Below, in pieces: positions 7,465-15,650 of a stretch of DNA of 64,000 nt. A program made the translations under genes and the position numbers. The DNA is from Streptomyces triculaminicus (GTDB lineage: Bacteria > Actinomycetota > Actinomycetes > Streptomycetales > Streptomycetaceae). Location: positions 1,364,001-1,428,000 of the forward strand of contig NZ_JAFMOF010000002.1 in NCBI RefSeq assembly GCF_017349075.1, given 5' to 3'. A model generated the notes under the pieces. That model saw nothing but the letters and a program-made list of their open reading frames with translations, was not told where the DNA came from and made no database searches. Each line of letters begins with the position of its first letter. Positions within the stretch are counted from its first letter, which is position 1.

Positions 7465-9291
7465 TCAGCCGGAGTACCTCCAGAGGGTGAGCAGCGTGTC
7501 GAACGAGGGCAGCTCGTTCTGGCCGACGACGTCCTTGATCTCGATCATCGCCAGGTTGTGCTCCGTGGTGATGGTGCAGAGCACCATGCCCTTGTGGAGC
7601 GTGGTGTGGTCGACCAGGTCCTTCTTGTTGACGTCCGCCGGCAGGACATTGGTCTGCGCGCCGGCCAGACACTGCTGGTACGTGGTGCCGCTGCTCACGC
7701 CCGTCGTCGTGTTGAAGTGCACCCTCTGGAAGAGGTCGGAGCCCCCGTCCACGGCCTCGTACCGCAGTTCCGCGCTCGTCGACTTGGTGTTGTCGGTGCT
7801 GCTCTGCGGCGTGTCGAGGTCGGCGAAGAGGGAACCGTTGCTCGGCGGCCGGAGCGTCAGCTGTCTGCCCGAGAAGACGAGTGCGCCCGGGGTGCCTCCG
7901 GTGTCCGCGGCCGCGCCCGCTGCGGGGCTCGCGAGGACGGCGGCGCCCGGCGAGGGGGTCGGGGACGACCTCTGGGCGGGCGGGGTCTGGGCGGGCGGTG
8001 AGGCCGACGCGGCCGCGCCCGTCACGGTCTTGTGCGACGAGGACGGCGCGTCGTGGCCGTCCGGCCACCAGTGCACGACCGCGCTCACGCAGGCGACGGC
8101 GGTCAGGGTGGCCGCGGCGAGCAGTGGGAGACGGCGGCGGCGTGACGTCGGTGCGGGCGAAGCGTCGGCGGGGTGGCCCGGCCCGGTGCCGGTCGGGGGG
8201 TGTGCTGCGGCGTTCCCGGAGTTCTGGCCGGGGAAGCCGCCGGTGTACGGCGGCTGGGTCGGGCCGTCGGGCCCGAAGGCGTCCGGTCCCGCCGCCGCCC
8301 CGTGGCCGGAGTGCCCGTAGCCGGTATGCCCGTAGCCGGTCTGCGCGGACCCGGTCTGTGAGGGCTCGCCTTCCGGCGTGAGCGGCGCGTCGGGGAGCGC
8401 CCCGACCGCCTGTTCCCTGCGGGTCGTCTCGGCGGCGATCGGGGCGGGTAGCCAGCCGTCGAAGTCGCGGAGCCTGCGGCCGCACGCCTCCTCGCACATC
8501 GCCGCCAGCTCCTCGGGCCCCGGCCGCTGTTCGGGGTCGCCGTCGAGACAGCGGTCCAGGAGCGGGCGCAGTTCACGGGGGTAGCGGCTCAGGTCGGGCG
8601 GGTGGGAGACGGTGTTGCCGATCCGGTGGGCCAGCGTGGTCGCCTGCCCTTCGCCGAACGGGTGGTGACCGGTGGCGGCGACGGCCGCCACCAGCCCCAG
8701 CGAGAACAGGTCGGCGGCCGGCGTGAGGGGGAGCCCGGCGACCTGCTCGGGGGACATGTACTGCGGGGTGCCGACGACACCGCCGCTGCGGGTGAGCTGG
8801 GTGGAGTCGGCGGCTCGGGCGATGCCGAAGTCGATCACCCACGGTCCCTCCGACCCGAGCAGGATGTTGCTCGGCTTCAGGTCGCGGTGGATGATCCCGG
8901 CCGCGTGGACCGCGCGCAGCGCCTCCGCCACACAACCGACGAGGTGGAGGACGGCAGGGGCGGGCAGCGGGCCGAAGTCGTCGAGCGCGGTGTTCAGCGG
9001 CAGCCCGGGAATGTAGGTGCCGGCGAGCCAGGGTCTGGCGCCGGTGGTGTCGTGGTCGACGACGGGCACGACGTGATAGCCGCGCACCTGCCGTGCGGCG
9101 CGGGCCTCCTGCTGGAAGCGCAGACGGTACTCCTCCTCGTCCGCGAGCTCTCTTCGGATCAGCTTGAGCGCCACCGGCTGGTTCCCCCGGGTACGGGAGA
9201 GGAACACCGACCCCATGCCCCCCTCGCCGATCCTGGCCAGCAGCTGGTAACCCGCCACCTCTCGCGGGTCTTCCGTTCGCAGTGGCCTCAA
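7465..9291 (-). CDS. Receptor-type Ser/Thr protein kinase (PASTA-less, Hanks type)
   Basis: A 608-aa transmembrane kinase. Residues about 13-270 are a complete kinase domain: Gly-loop IGEGGMGSV (21-29), VALK with Lys43, HRDLKPSN (135-142), DFG (154-156) and GTPQYMSPEQ. A Gly/Pro/Tyr-rich juxtamembrane linker with GYGHTGYGH repeats follows. One membrane helix spans about 388-409. An extracellular C-terminal domain of about 190 aa contains a Cys pair region (QQCLAGAQ, VLCTITTEHN) and may be the sensor. It is divergent from the PIN-FHA gene, whose FHA domain could read its phosphothreonines. All catalytic residues are present. The signal sensed is unknown. Confidence 0.93.
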   Translation of the reverse strand: MRPLRTEDPREVAGYQLLARIGEGGMGSVFLSRTRGNQPVALKLIRRELADEEEYRLRFQQEARAARQVRGYHVVPVVDHDTTGARPWLAGTYIPGLPLNTALDDFGPLPAPAVLHLVGCVAEALRAVHAAGIIHRDLKPSNILLGSEGPWVIDFGIARAADSTQLTRSGGVVGTPQYMSPEQVAGLPLTPAADLFSLGLVAAVAATGHHPFGEGQATTLAHRIGNTVSHPPDLSRYPRELRPLLDRCLDGDPEQRPGPEELAAMCEEACGRRLRDFDGWLPAPIAAETTRREQAVGALPDAPLTPEGEPSQTGSAQTGYGHTGYGHSGHGAAAGPDAFGPDGPTQPPYTGGFPGQNSGNAAAHPPTGTGPGHPADASPAPTSRRRRLPLLAAATLTAVACVSAVVHWWPDGHDAPSSSHKTVTGAAASASPPAQTPPAQRSSPTPSPGAAVLASPAAGAAADTGGTPGALVFSGRQLTLRPPSNGSLFADLDTPQSSTDNTKSTSAELRYEAVDGGSDLFQRVHFNTTTGVSSGTTYQQCLAGAQTNVLPADVNKKDLVDHTTLHKGMVLCTITTEHNLAMIEIKDVVGQNELPSFDTLLTLWRYSG

Positions 9292-9457
9292 GTGGCCCTG
9301 CTTCCACGAGATTTCGATGAGAATCCCTCCCCGGTCGTTCTGAGGGGTGCGATGCTAGCGGCGGCACCGCGCCACGGTGGCCGAAAACCGGATGACCGAC
9401 GGGCTGTGGCACGTCCGGCACGCCTGCCTCGTACAGGCCCGCCCGCCACACGAACCC

Positions 9458-9481
9458 GTCAACACCTCAACACGTCAACAC
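9458..9481. repeat. Three tandem 8-bp repeats (GTCAACAC type)
   Basis: GTCAACAC, CTCAACAC and GTCAACAC lie end to end in the 239-bp divergent region between the receptor kinase and the PIN-FHA gene, about 50 bp before the ATG at 9531. They could be a protein-binding array for the PIN-FHA promoter. Confidence 0.6.
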
Positions 9482-9530
9482 GCCGACATACCCGCACTCC
9501 GACGTGGCGGCACGAAGGGCCGGAGGGCCG

Positions 9531-10682
9531 ATGGAGCACAACCTGCCAGGCGCGGCGGACCTGGCCGACTACCTGGTCGACCTGTCCAACGTGGTACGCG
9601 ACCGGTCGCTCGGCGCCCCGGGGGTCCGCTCCCTGCACCGGTTCCGGCTCGTCGTACAGGCCTTGGTGCGCCTCACCGGCGATCCCGACGTCCCCGTCTA
9701 CCCCGTGGCCGACGCGAGCCTGCTCGGCGGGGCCCGCGAGTTCACCGACCCGGGCGACGTGGCGACGCTCCGGCGCTGGGTCGAGGAGGGGCTGGTCGAG
9801 GAGGTCGGCGACGCCGACCGGCGCATCCTGGAACTGATGGAGATGACCAGCGCCGCACATACCCGGACCGTCACCGGCGACCTCCTGGTCGGCCACCGCC
9901 GCGAACACCCCTGGATCCAGGGGAACACCGACCGGTTCCTCAAGCCGGTGGCGGGACCGTCCGGCTCGGTACGGCTCGTCCCGCTGGACATGGGCGTCCG
10001 TACACAGGCGGAGATCTCCCGGAACGACGAGCTCGCGGCGTTCAAGAAGCAGGGTCTGCTGCTCAAGAGCTCACAGCAGCCGATCTCCGCCGTGATCAAA
10101 CGGTTCTGGCGCTGCCCGGAGCGGCGCTGCTCCCTCTACGATCCCCGCAGCGGCCGCGTGCTGCTGCCCCGCATGCGGGGCGGGGTCCCCACCTGCGAGG
10201 TGCACAGCCTGCCTCTGGCCGACGCCGGGCCCCGCCCGGCCATGGCCCAGCTCAAGGCCATGGTGAACGGCGGCTGCGCGGCCCGCTACACCGTGGAGGA
10301 GGGCTCGCGCACCGCCGTCGGCCGCAACCCCGAGGGCGGCATCGCCCTGTACGCCCTGCTGTCCCCGCAGGTGGCGGCGCGCGTCAGCCGTGAGCACGTG
10401 GTCGTCTCCACCACCGACGGTATCCTCCGGGTCCGGGACGTCAGCACGTACGGCACCCGCATGCGCGCCGCCGACCGCCGTGGCCGCCTGGGCCCCTGGG
10501 AGCGGCTGACCCGGGACAAGGACCGGCGCTTCGGTCCCGGCGACGAGGTGGAGCTCGCGCCCGGCGTGGTGCTCACCCGCAGCGGCCGGCGCTTCCCGGC
10601 GGAGCTGGCGACGGCCTGGCGGACCGGCCCCAAGGGCCCGTCGGCTCCGCCGGAAGCGTCCATGCCGACGTCGTTTCGCTGA
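9531..10682 (+). CDS. PIN-like nuclease domain + zinc finger + FHA domain protein
   Basis: A 383-aa soluble protein from the ATG at 9531. Residues 1-130 look like a PIN-fold RNase: strand 1 with Asp17 (LVDLSNVVRD), Asp61 (VADASLLGG), the ADRRILEL helix with Asp94/96, and TVTGDLLVGHRREHPW with Asp117, which together could bind metal. Residues about 205-235 have Cys-x4-Cys and, further on, Cys-x2-His (CPERRC, CEVH), a likely zinc site. Residues about 255-360 are an FHA domain (VGRNPEGG, RVSREHVVV, STYGT) that should bind phosphothreonine peptides. It is divergent from a receptor Ser/Thr kinase. Plausible role: kinase-controlled RNA or DNA cleavage. Domain calls are from visible motifs; the combined function is inference. 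Confidence 0.75.
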   Translation: MEHNLPGAADLADYLVDLSNVVRDRSLGAPGVRSLHRFRLVVQALVRLTGDPDVPVYPVADASLLGGAREFTDPGDVATLRRWVEEGLVEEVGDADRRILELMEMTSAAHTRTVTGDLLVGHRREHPWIQGNTDRFLKPVAGPSGSVRLVPLDMGVRTQAEISRNDELAAFKKQGLLLKSSQQPISAVIKRFWRCPERRCSLYDPRSGRVLLPRMRGGVPTCEVHSLPLADAGPRPAMAQLKAMVNGGCAARYTVEEGSRTAVGRNPEGGIALYALLSPQVAARVSREHVVVSTTDGILRVRDVSTYGTRMRAADRRGRLGPWERLTRDKDRRFGPGDEVELAPGVVLTRSGRRFPAELATAWRTGPKGPSAPPEASMPTSFR

Positions 10683-10690
10683 ACCCCCGG

Positions 10691-10729
10691 GCTGAATGCC
10701 CAGGCTGAATGCCCGCGCTGAATCCCCGT
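10691..10729 (+). repeat. Three tandem 13-bp repeats
   Basis: GCTGAATGCCCAG, GCTGAATGCCCGC and GCTGAATCCCCGT follow the stop of the PIN-FHA gene and lead into the reverse-strand stop at 10751. No coding role is evident; possibly slippage-generated. Confidence 0.7.
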
Positions 10730-10750
10730 GCTTGGTCGCTGTCGCGCTGC

Positions 10751-11959
10751 TCAGCGGCTTCCGGCGGCGAACGGGCCGGCGTCGCCGAAGGCCAGTTCGG
10801 CGAAGCGCTCGCCGATGCGGCGGTGGCCGGCGGGGTCCGGGTGGAGCTCGTCGGGCAGGGGCAGCTCGGCGAAGTCGGGCTCGCCGTACAGCGAACGACC
10901 GTCGAGGTAGTGCAGGTTGGGGTCGTCGGCCGCTCGTAGCCCGGTGATGCGCGAGAGCTCGTCCCGGATGATGTTGAGCGTCAGCCGGGTGCGGTCCGAC
11001 GGGTCGCCCGTGGCCCGGAACCGCGGCTTCTGGCCGTCGAATTCCATTGCGGCGGGGCCCGGGGTGTCCTCGTGGATGGGGCAGAAGACGGGGGAGACGA
11101 CCAGCAGGGGCGCGGTGGGGTGCCCCTCGCGGAGGGTGTCGAGGAACCCGTGCACGGCCGGGGCGAAGGCGCGCAGGCGCATCAGGTCGGTGTTGACCAG
11201 GTTGATGCCGATCTTGACGCTGATCAGGTCCGCGGGGGTGTCGCGCATGGCGCGTGCGGTGAACGGGTCGAGCAGGGCGTTGCCGCCGAATCCCAGGTTG
11301 ATCAGCTCCACACCGCCCCGGAGGGCGGCGAGCGCCGGCCAGGTCGCCGTCGGACGGTCGGCGTTGGAGCCGTGACTGAGGGAGCTGCCGTGGTGCAGCC
11401 ACACCCTGCGGCCGGAGTCCGGTACGGCCTCGACCGGCGCGTCGGTGCGCAGGGCGACCAGCTCGGTGGTCTCGTTGTGCGGCAGCCAGATCTCGACGTC
11501 CTTCGCGTCGGCGGACAGCCCGGTGAAGCGTACGGTGCCGGGCGGGCCGGGACGGGTTTCCATGGACCCGGTGGTCAGGTCGATGACCCGCACGTTGCCG
11601 CCGGTCACGCTGGCCCGTCCGCTGGGGCGGCCGTCGACGAGCAGCTCGTACACGCCGTCCAGGGGGGCGGGGGCGCCCTGGTAGAGCCTCTTGGTGGGGA
11701 GTACGTCCAGCTCGAGGGCGGTGGCCCGGGTGCGGAAGGCCAGCCGCACGCCGGAGGGCTGGGCCTCCATCATGGCGAGGAACGGGTCGGGGAACTGCTT
11801 CCGCGCCCGGGCGGGCAGCCGGTGCGGCAGCAGGCCGTGCGCGGTGCGTTCCACATCGAGGGCGCCACGCAGGATGCGGGGTTCGATCGGCGTCGTGATC
11901 CAGTCGGTCGCCGTGCCTGCTCGCTCCGGCTCGGGGACGTCGTCGAGCTGGGTGTTCAT
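10751..11959 (-). CDS. SGNH/GDSL-family hydrolase with N-terminal beta-sandwich domain
   Basis: A 402-aa protein from the ATG at 11959; the much longer open frame upstream has no recognisable sequence. Residues about 20-185 match the beta-rich N-terminal domain found ahead of some GDSL hydrolases (DGVYELLVDGRPSG, DVEIWLPHNE). Residues about 190-400 are the SGNH core: block I HHGSSLSHG with the nucleophile Ser, block II NLGFGGNALLDP, block III KIGINLVN and block V DELHPDPAGHRR with the catalytic Asp and His. These are esterases or acylhydrolases, often on acetylated carbohydrates. No signal peptide is visible, so it is probably cytoplasmic. Substrate unknown. Confidence 0.88.
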   Translation of the reverse strand: MNTQLDDVPEPERAGTATDWITTPIEPRILRGALDVERTAHGLLPHRLPARARKQFPDPFLAMMEAQPSGVRLAFRTRATALELDVLPTKRLYQGAPAPLDGVYELLVDGRPSGRASVTGGNVRVIDLTTGSMETRPGPPGTVRFTGLSADAKDVEIWLPHNETTELVALRTDAPVEAVPDSGRRVWLHHGSSLSHGSNADRPTATWPALAALRGGVELINLGFGGNALLDPFTARAMRDTPADLISVKIGINLVNTDLMRLRAFAPAVHGFLDTLREGHPTAPLLVVSPVFCPIHEDTPGPAAMEFDGQKPRFRATGDPSDRTRLTLNIIRDELSRITGLRAADDPNLHYLDGRSLYGEPDFAELPLPDELHPDPAGHRRIGERFAELAFGDAGPFAAGSR

Positions 11960-12192
11960 GGGCCCACCCTGCCAAGCGGATTCCCGGTTCGCACATGATT
12001 TTCCCCGGGCACCCGCTCTCCCCGGCGGCCGGTGGCGCCCCGTCACGCGCGACCGACGTCCGCCGATATGCGCGTGGCAGGTACCGGACGGGGCGATTCG
12101 CGGGACACTCTGCACGTCCACGTGTCCATGGCGGTGCGGCCGGAGCCACGCGCGCCGTGTGAGTGGGACGAAGCCATACGACGGGGGTGGTG

Positions 12193-13185
12193 ATGGTGGA
12201 GTTACCGGTGGGTGATCCCCGATGGGTCGGCCGCTACCGCATCGTGGGGCGGCTCGGATCCGGGGGCATGGGCTGGGTGTACCTGGCCCGTTCGCCGGGC
12301 GGGCGGCTGATGGCGGTGAAGGTGGTACGCCCGGAACTGGCCGCCGACCGGACGTTCCGGAAGCGGTTCGCACGCGAGGTCGAGGCCGCTCGAGCCGTGG
12401 GCGGCGCCTTCACCGCATCCGTCGTCGACGCCGACGCCGAGGCCGATCCGCCGTGGCTGGCGACCGTGTACGTGCCCGGCCCCTCCCTCACGGAGGCCGT
12501 GCGCGCCGACGGGCCGCTCCCGGAGGAGCAGGTGTGGCAGCTGGGCGCGGGCCTGGTGGAGGCGCTGCAGGCCATCCACGGTGCGCATGTGGTGCACCGG
12601 GACCTCAAGCCGTCGAACGTCCTGCTGGCGGAGGACGGCCCCCGGGTCATCGACTTCGGGATCTCGCTGGTCGAGGGCCGGAACGGTCTCACGCTGCCGG
12701 GCGTGGTCATGGGCACACCGCCGTTCATGTCGCCGGAGCAGGTGATGGGCGAGCGGGTCGGGCCGCCCAGCGATGTCTTCTCGCTCGGGGGCGTGCTGGT
12801 GTTCGCGGCGACCGGCCGGGCGCCCTTCGGCCACGGGGAGGGGCTGTTCTACCGCGTCGCGCACCAGGAGCCGCGCCTGGACGCGGTGCCGGCCGGGCTG
12901 CGGAGTCTCGTCGCACGGTGCATGGCGAAGCCGCCGGGGGCCCGGCCCACGACCGAGGCCCTGCTGGAGGAGTTCGCGGCCCGGTCCGCCGAGGTGGCGG
13001 AGGAGTGCTGGCCGCCGCCCGGGGTCGCCGAGACCATTCGCGAGCGTGCCGGCGAGGTGGAGGCACGGGGGTCGACCGGTACGCCCGGTGCTTCCGTGCC
13101 CTCCCGTTTGTTGTCGCATGCCGAGGCCCTGCTCGATGCCGGGCTGACCGACGGCATGGTCGTCGAGGCGTCGTGGAGGCGGTGA
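12193..13185 (+). CDS. Cytosolic Ser/Thr protein kinase with a leucine TTA codon
   Basis: A 330-aa Hanks-type kinase. Gly-loop LGSGGMGWV, Lys in MAVKVV, HRDLKPSN, DFGIS and GTPPFMSPEQ are all intact, so it should be active. Unlike the kinase at 7465 it has no membrane helix and no sensor domain; the C-terminal 60 residues are helical and charged and end in LLSHAEALLDAGLTDGM. The fourth codon is TTA (12202-12204), which in Streptomyces makes translation depend on the bldA tRNA. It is followed after 3 bp by the YbjN-like gene, so the two are probably translationally coupled. Confidence 0.92.
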   Translation: MVELPVGDPRWVGRYRIVGRLGSGGMGWVYLARSPGGRLMAVKVVRPELAADRTFRKRFAREVEAARAVGGAFTASVVDADAEADPPWLATVYVPGPSLTEAVRADGPLPEEQVWQLGAGLVEALQAIHGAHVVHRDLKPSNVLLAEDGPRVIDFGISLVEGRNGLTLPGVVMGTPPFMSPEQVMGERVGPPSDVFSLGGVLVFAATGRAPFGHGEGLFYRVAHQEPRLDAVPAGLRSLVARCMAKPPGARPTTEALLEEFAARSAEVAEECWPPPGVAETIRERAGEVEARGSTGTPGASVPSRLLSHAEALLDAGLTDGMVVEASWRR

Positions 13186-13188
13186 GTC

Positions 13189-13650
13189 GTGGCGGACGGT
13201 GAGACGGCGAATCCGGGATGGGACGAGAGGGAAGTGGGCGCCCACTGGCGCTGGTTGGTGAGCGACTGGGCGACGCACAGCAATTTCCATTCCGTCCCGG
13301 ACGCCACCTCCATATCGCTGGAATTCGACCTTCCAGAGGTGGGACGTGTGATGACCGTGAGATTCATGGCGACGGCGAGACTTCTCGTCGCCTTTATGAC
13401 CGATGGCCGGTTCCTGTCGAAGGACCAGTTGGCGCTGGGGGCGGCCGCCGCGAACGCCTGGAACGTCGAACGGCTGATCCCCGTACTGTCCGTCTGGGAC
13501 GTACGCGGGCCGCACCCCTGTCTCGCCGGATCATGCGTTCTGCCGTTGACCTGCCGGATCGCGGCTTCGGACTTCCATGTGCTCGCCGGCGAATGGGTGG
13601 AGGCGGCCGTCCAGATGTTCACCCGGTGCCATCAGGTGTTCAGACTTTAA
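13189..13650 (+). CDS. YbjN-like protein
   Basis: A 153-aa protein starting with GTG three bases after the kinase stop. Sequence pattern fits the YbjN family (alpha/beta fold like type III secretion chaperones): an amphipathic start, VMTVRFMATARLLVAFMTD, then LALGAAAANAWNVERLIPVL, a conserved Asn-x-Trp-Asn element, and a C-terminal helix FHVLAGEWVEAAVQMF. In actinobacteria YbjN proteins often sit beside signalling or ESX genes and are thought to be chaperone-like or regulatory. Here it may be a substrate or partner of the coupled kinase; that is inference. Confidence 0.72.
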   Translation: MADGETANPGWDEREVGAHWRWLVSDWATHSNFHSVPDATSISLEFDLPEVGRVMTVRFMATARLLVAFMTDGRFLSKDQLALGAAAANAWNVERLIPVLSVWDVRGPHPCLAGSCVLPLTCRIAASDFHVLAGEWVEAAVQMFTRCHQVFRL

Positions 13651-13739
13651 TAAGTATGCGCGGAAACTGTGCATGCCCTGACGGTGGCCGGTAACGGTCC
13701 CTAGAATTACCGCACTTCGCCCGGGGCTGAGGGGGTGCC

Positions 13740-14772
13740 ATGGGCCGGTCGCTGCTTGCGATGCTTTTCGTGGGGCTGCTGATGGCGGTGCCGCGTACGA
13801 ACGCTTCCGCCGCCGACTCCACGTCGTGCACGGATGCCAATCTGACATGCTGGGCCAAGGCGCTCCAGGCGGGAAAGTCCGTCATGGTCAGACTCGAGGG
13901 GCCCGTGGATCCGAGCGGCATCTCGAAGGACGGGAAGCCGCCTTCCGACGATGACCTCAAGACGTTCAAGGAGGCCCGCGACCGCGGCGGAAAGCTGATC
14001 GTGTGGGTGACCGGACAGGCCCGCACGGGCGCCGGAGGGACACTGCTCCTCGTGCTCACCGCGGACACGGACCGGTTCGTGGGCCCGGACGTCGAACTCA
14101 CCCGCCTGGACGACACCACCCACACCCTCCTCGAACGGTTCGGCGCCTGCGACCCCCTGTGCAAGAAGAACCGGGAGTCCAAAGAGGGCGTCCAGGGAAG
14201 GCAGCTGATCGAGGCGAAACTCGCCCGAGCGATCGACAGCGACATCACCATCGGCACCAAGAACGGTGGCGGGGACAGGGCAGACGGCCCCGGCGTGAGC
14301 GCCCCCGCCGCGAGCGGCCCCGGTGGCACGAAGAAGGCCGACGACACGGACGACTCACGGTGGCTCCTCACCGTGACCGGCGGGGGACTCCTGGCGCTGC
14401 TGGCGATCCTCGGCGTCCTCATCGTCCGCTCCGGCAAGCGCTGGGAGCCCGCCACCGGACTGCCCGGCACCGGCCCGCCCCGCCCAAGCCCCGCCCCCGC
14501 CCGGAGATCCCCCGGGCCGCCCCGCCATGGCCGCCCGGCGCCGCAAACCCGTGTCCGTACCGTCCGGCCCGCCGCGCTCGGCCACCGTCCGCACGGGTCT
14601 CCACCCGCAGGGCTATGTGGAGCTCGGGCGCTGCCTGTACCGGGCCACCTGGGCGGATCCTCGTGAGCCGACCCCCGCCCTCGGCGAGGTCGTCGACGTC
14701 TTCGAGGCCGACGCACGAACGGGGACCGAACCCGGCGTCCTCCTCGCCTTCCCGCACGACGCGGGACGGTAG
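13740..14772 (+). pseudogene. Frameshifted exported membrane protein with NfeD-like C-terminal domain
   Basis: From the ATG at 13740 the frame encodes a signal peptide (LLAMLFVGLLMAVPR), an extracytoplasmic TPM-like domain with Cys residues (DANLTCWAKALQ, LLERFGACDPLCKKN), a Gly/Ala linker and one membrane helix (LLTVTGGGLLALLAILGVLI). Downstream of about 14470 this frame becomes Pro/Arg-rich and stops at 14666. The +1 frame from about 14470 to 14772 continues naturally with a Pro-rich linker and GLHPQGYVELGRCLYRATW and GEVVDVFEADA, an OB-fold resembling the NfeD C-terminus. I therefore read one gene with a one-base frameshift near 14465-14480. Two separate genes is the alternative. Confidence 0.6.
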
Positions 14773-14866
14773 GCGACGGCATCCGGACCACGTACACCTC
14801 ACCTCGCGCCCTTCACCGCCCGTTGTCCCGCCATCCCGCCATCCCGTCAGGAGTTCCGGAGCAGCC

Positions 14867-15634
14867 ATGCGCCACAACCGTGCCCGCAACAGGACCGTGC
14901 GGACCGAATACGCCGACATCGAGTTCGAGAACAACGCCCAGCGCCTGCCCCTGGTGCTCTGCCTGGACACCTCCAGTTCCATGTCCGGCCCCCCGATACA
15001 GACGCTCAACGAGGCACTGCGCGAATGGGCGAGGGAGCTGCACGACGACGTGAGCCTCAGCCACAGCGTCGACGTCGCCGTCGTCACGTTCGGGCAGCAG
15101 GGGGTGAGCACCTGGCAGGGATCGCGGCAGCTGCCCCCGCAGTCACCGGACAGCCCCTTCGTGCCGGCCCACGCCTTCCGGCCCCCGCTGCTCTTCGCGG
15201 AGGGCGTCACGCTGATGACCGAGGCCCTGGAGCTGGCCATGTGGATCGTCTCGGCACGCAAGACCGAGCTGAGGCGGTCCGGGCTGCAGTACTACCGCCC
15301 CCAGATCTGCCTGGTGACCGACGGCCTGCCCACCGACGGCACCGGACACCCCACCGACAACTGGAAGCGGGTGGTTCCCGTGCTGGCCGCCGAGCAACAG
15401 GCGAGGCACTTCCGGCTGTACGCGATCGGCGTGGGCGGTATCACGCCGCGCGGTGAGGAAGTGCTGCAGGCCTTCGCCCCGAAGTTCAACGCCCGGCTGA
15501 ACGGCTTCCCGTTCCGCCAGCTGCTCCAGATGATGTCGGCCAGTGCCACCGCCGAGCAGAAGGGCGCCGGGGACGAGGTGTTCGAGAAGATATTCAGCCA
15601 GTTCAAGACCCAGCGCCCGGCCTGGGAATCCTGA
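14867..15634 (+). CDS. TerY-like von Willebrand factor A (vWA) domain protein
   Basis: A 255-aa soluble protein consisting of one vWA domain. The MIDAS motif DTSSSMSG sits in LVLCLDTSSSMSGPP, with the later Thr (EGVTLMTEALE) and Asp (CLVTDGLPTDG) that complete the metal site. The ATG at 14867 has CGGAG upstream. It is the first gene of a vWA - PP2C - kinase triad, an arrangement known from tellurite-resistance-linked stress systems as TerY-P. TerY proteins are thought to scaffold complexes through metal-dependent ligand binding. No TerD-family gene is in the window, so a link to tellurite is not shown here. Confidence 0.88.
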   Translation: MRHNRARNRTVRTEYADIEFENNAQRLPLVLCLDTSSSMSGPPIQTLNEALREWARELHDDVSLSHSVDVAVVTFGQQGVSTWQGSRQLPPQSPDSPFVPAHAFRPPLLFAEGVTLMTEALELAMWIVSARKTELRRSGLQYYRPQICLVTDGLPTDGTGHPTDNWKRVVPVLAAEQQARHFRLYAIGVGGITPRGEEVLQAFAPKFNARLNGFPFRQLLQMMSASATAEQKGAGDEVFEKIFSQFKTQRPAWES

Positions 15635-15650
15635 CCGGGGCCCGGGCATC

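Noticed and set aside
14003..15634. A 543-residue plus-strand protein
   Set aside because: Only the part after 14867 (the vWA domain) is protein-like; the upstream part is out of frame with the exported membrane protein and reads as Arg/Pro/His filler.
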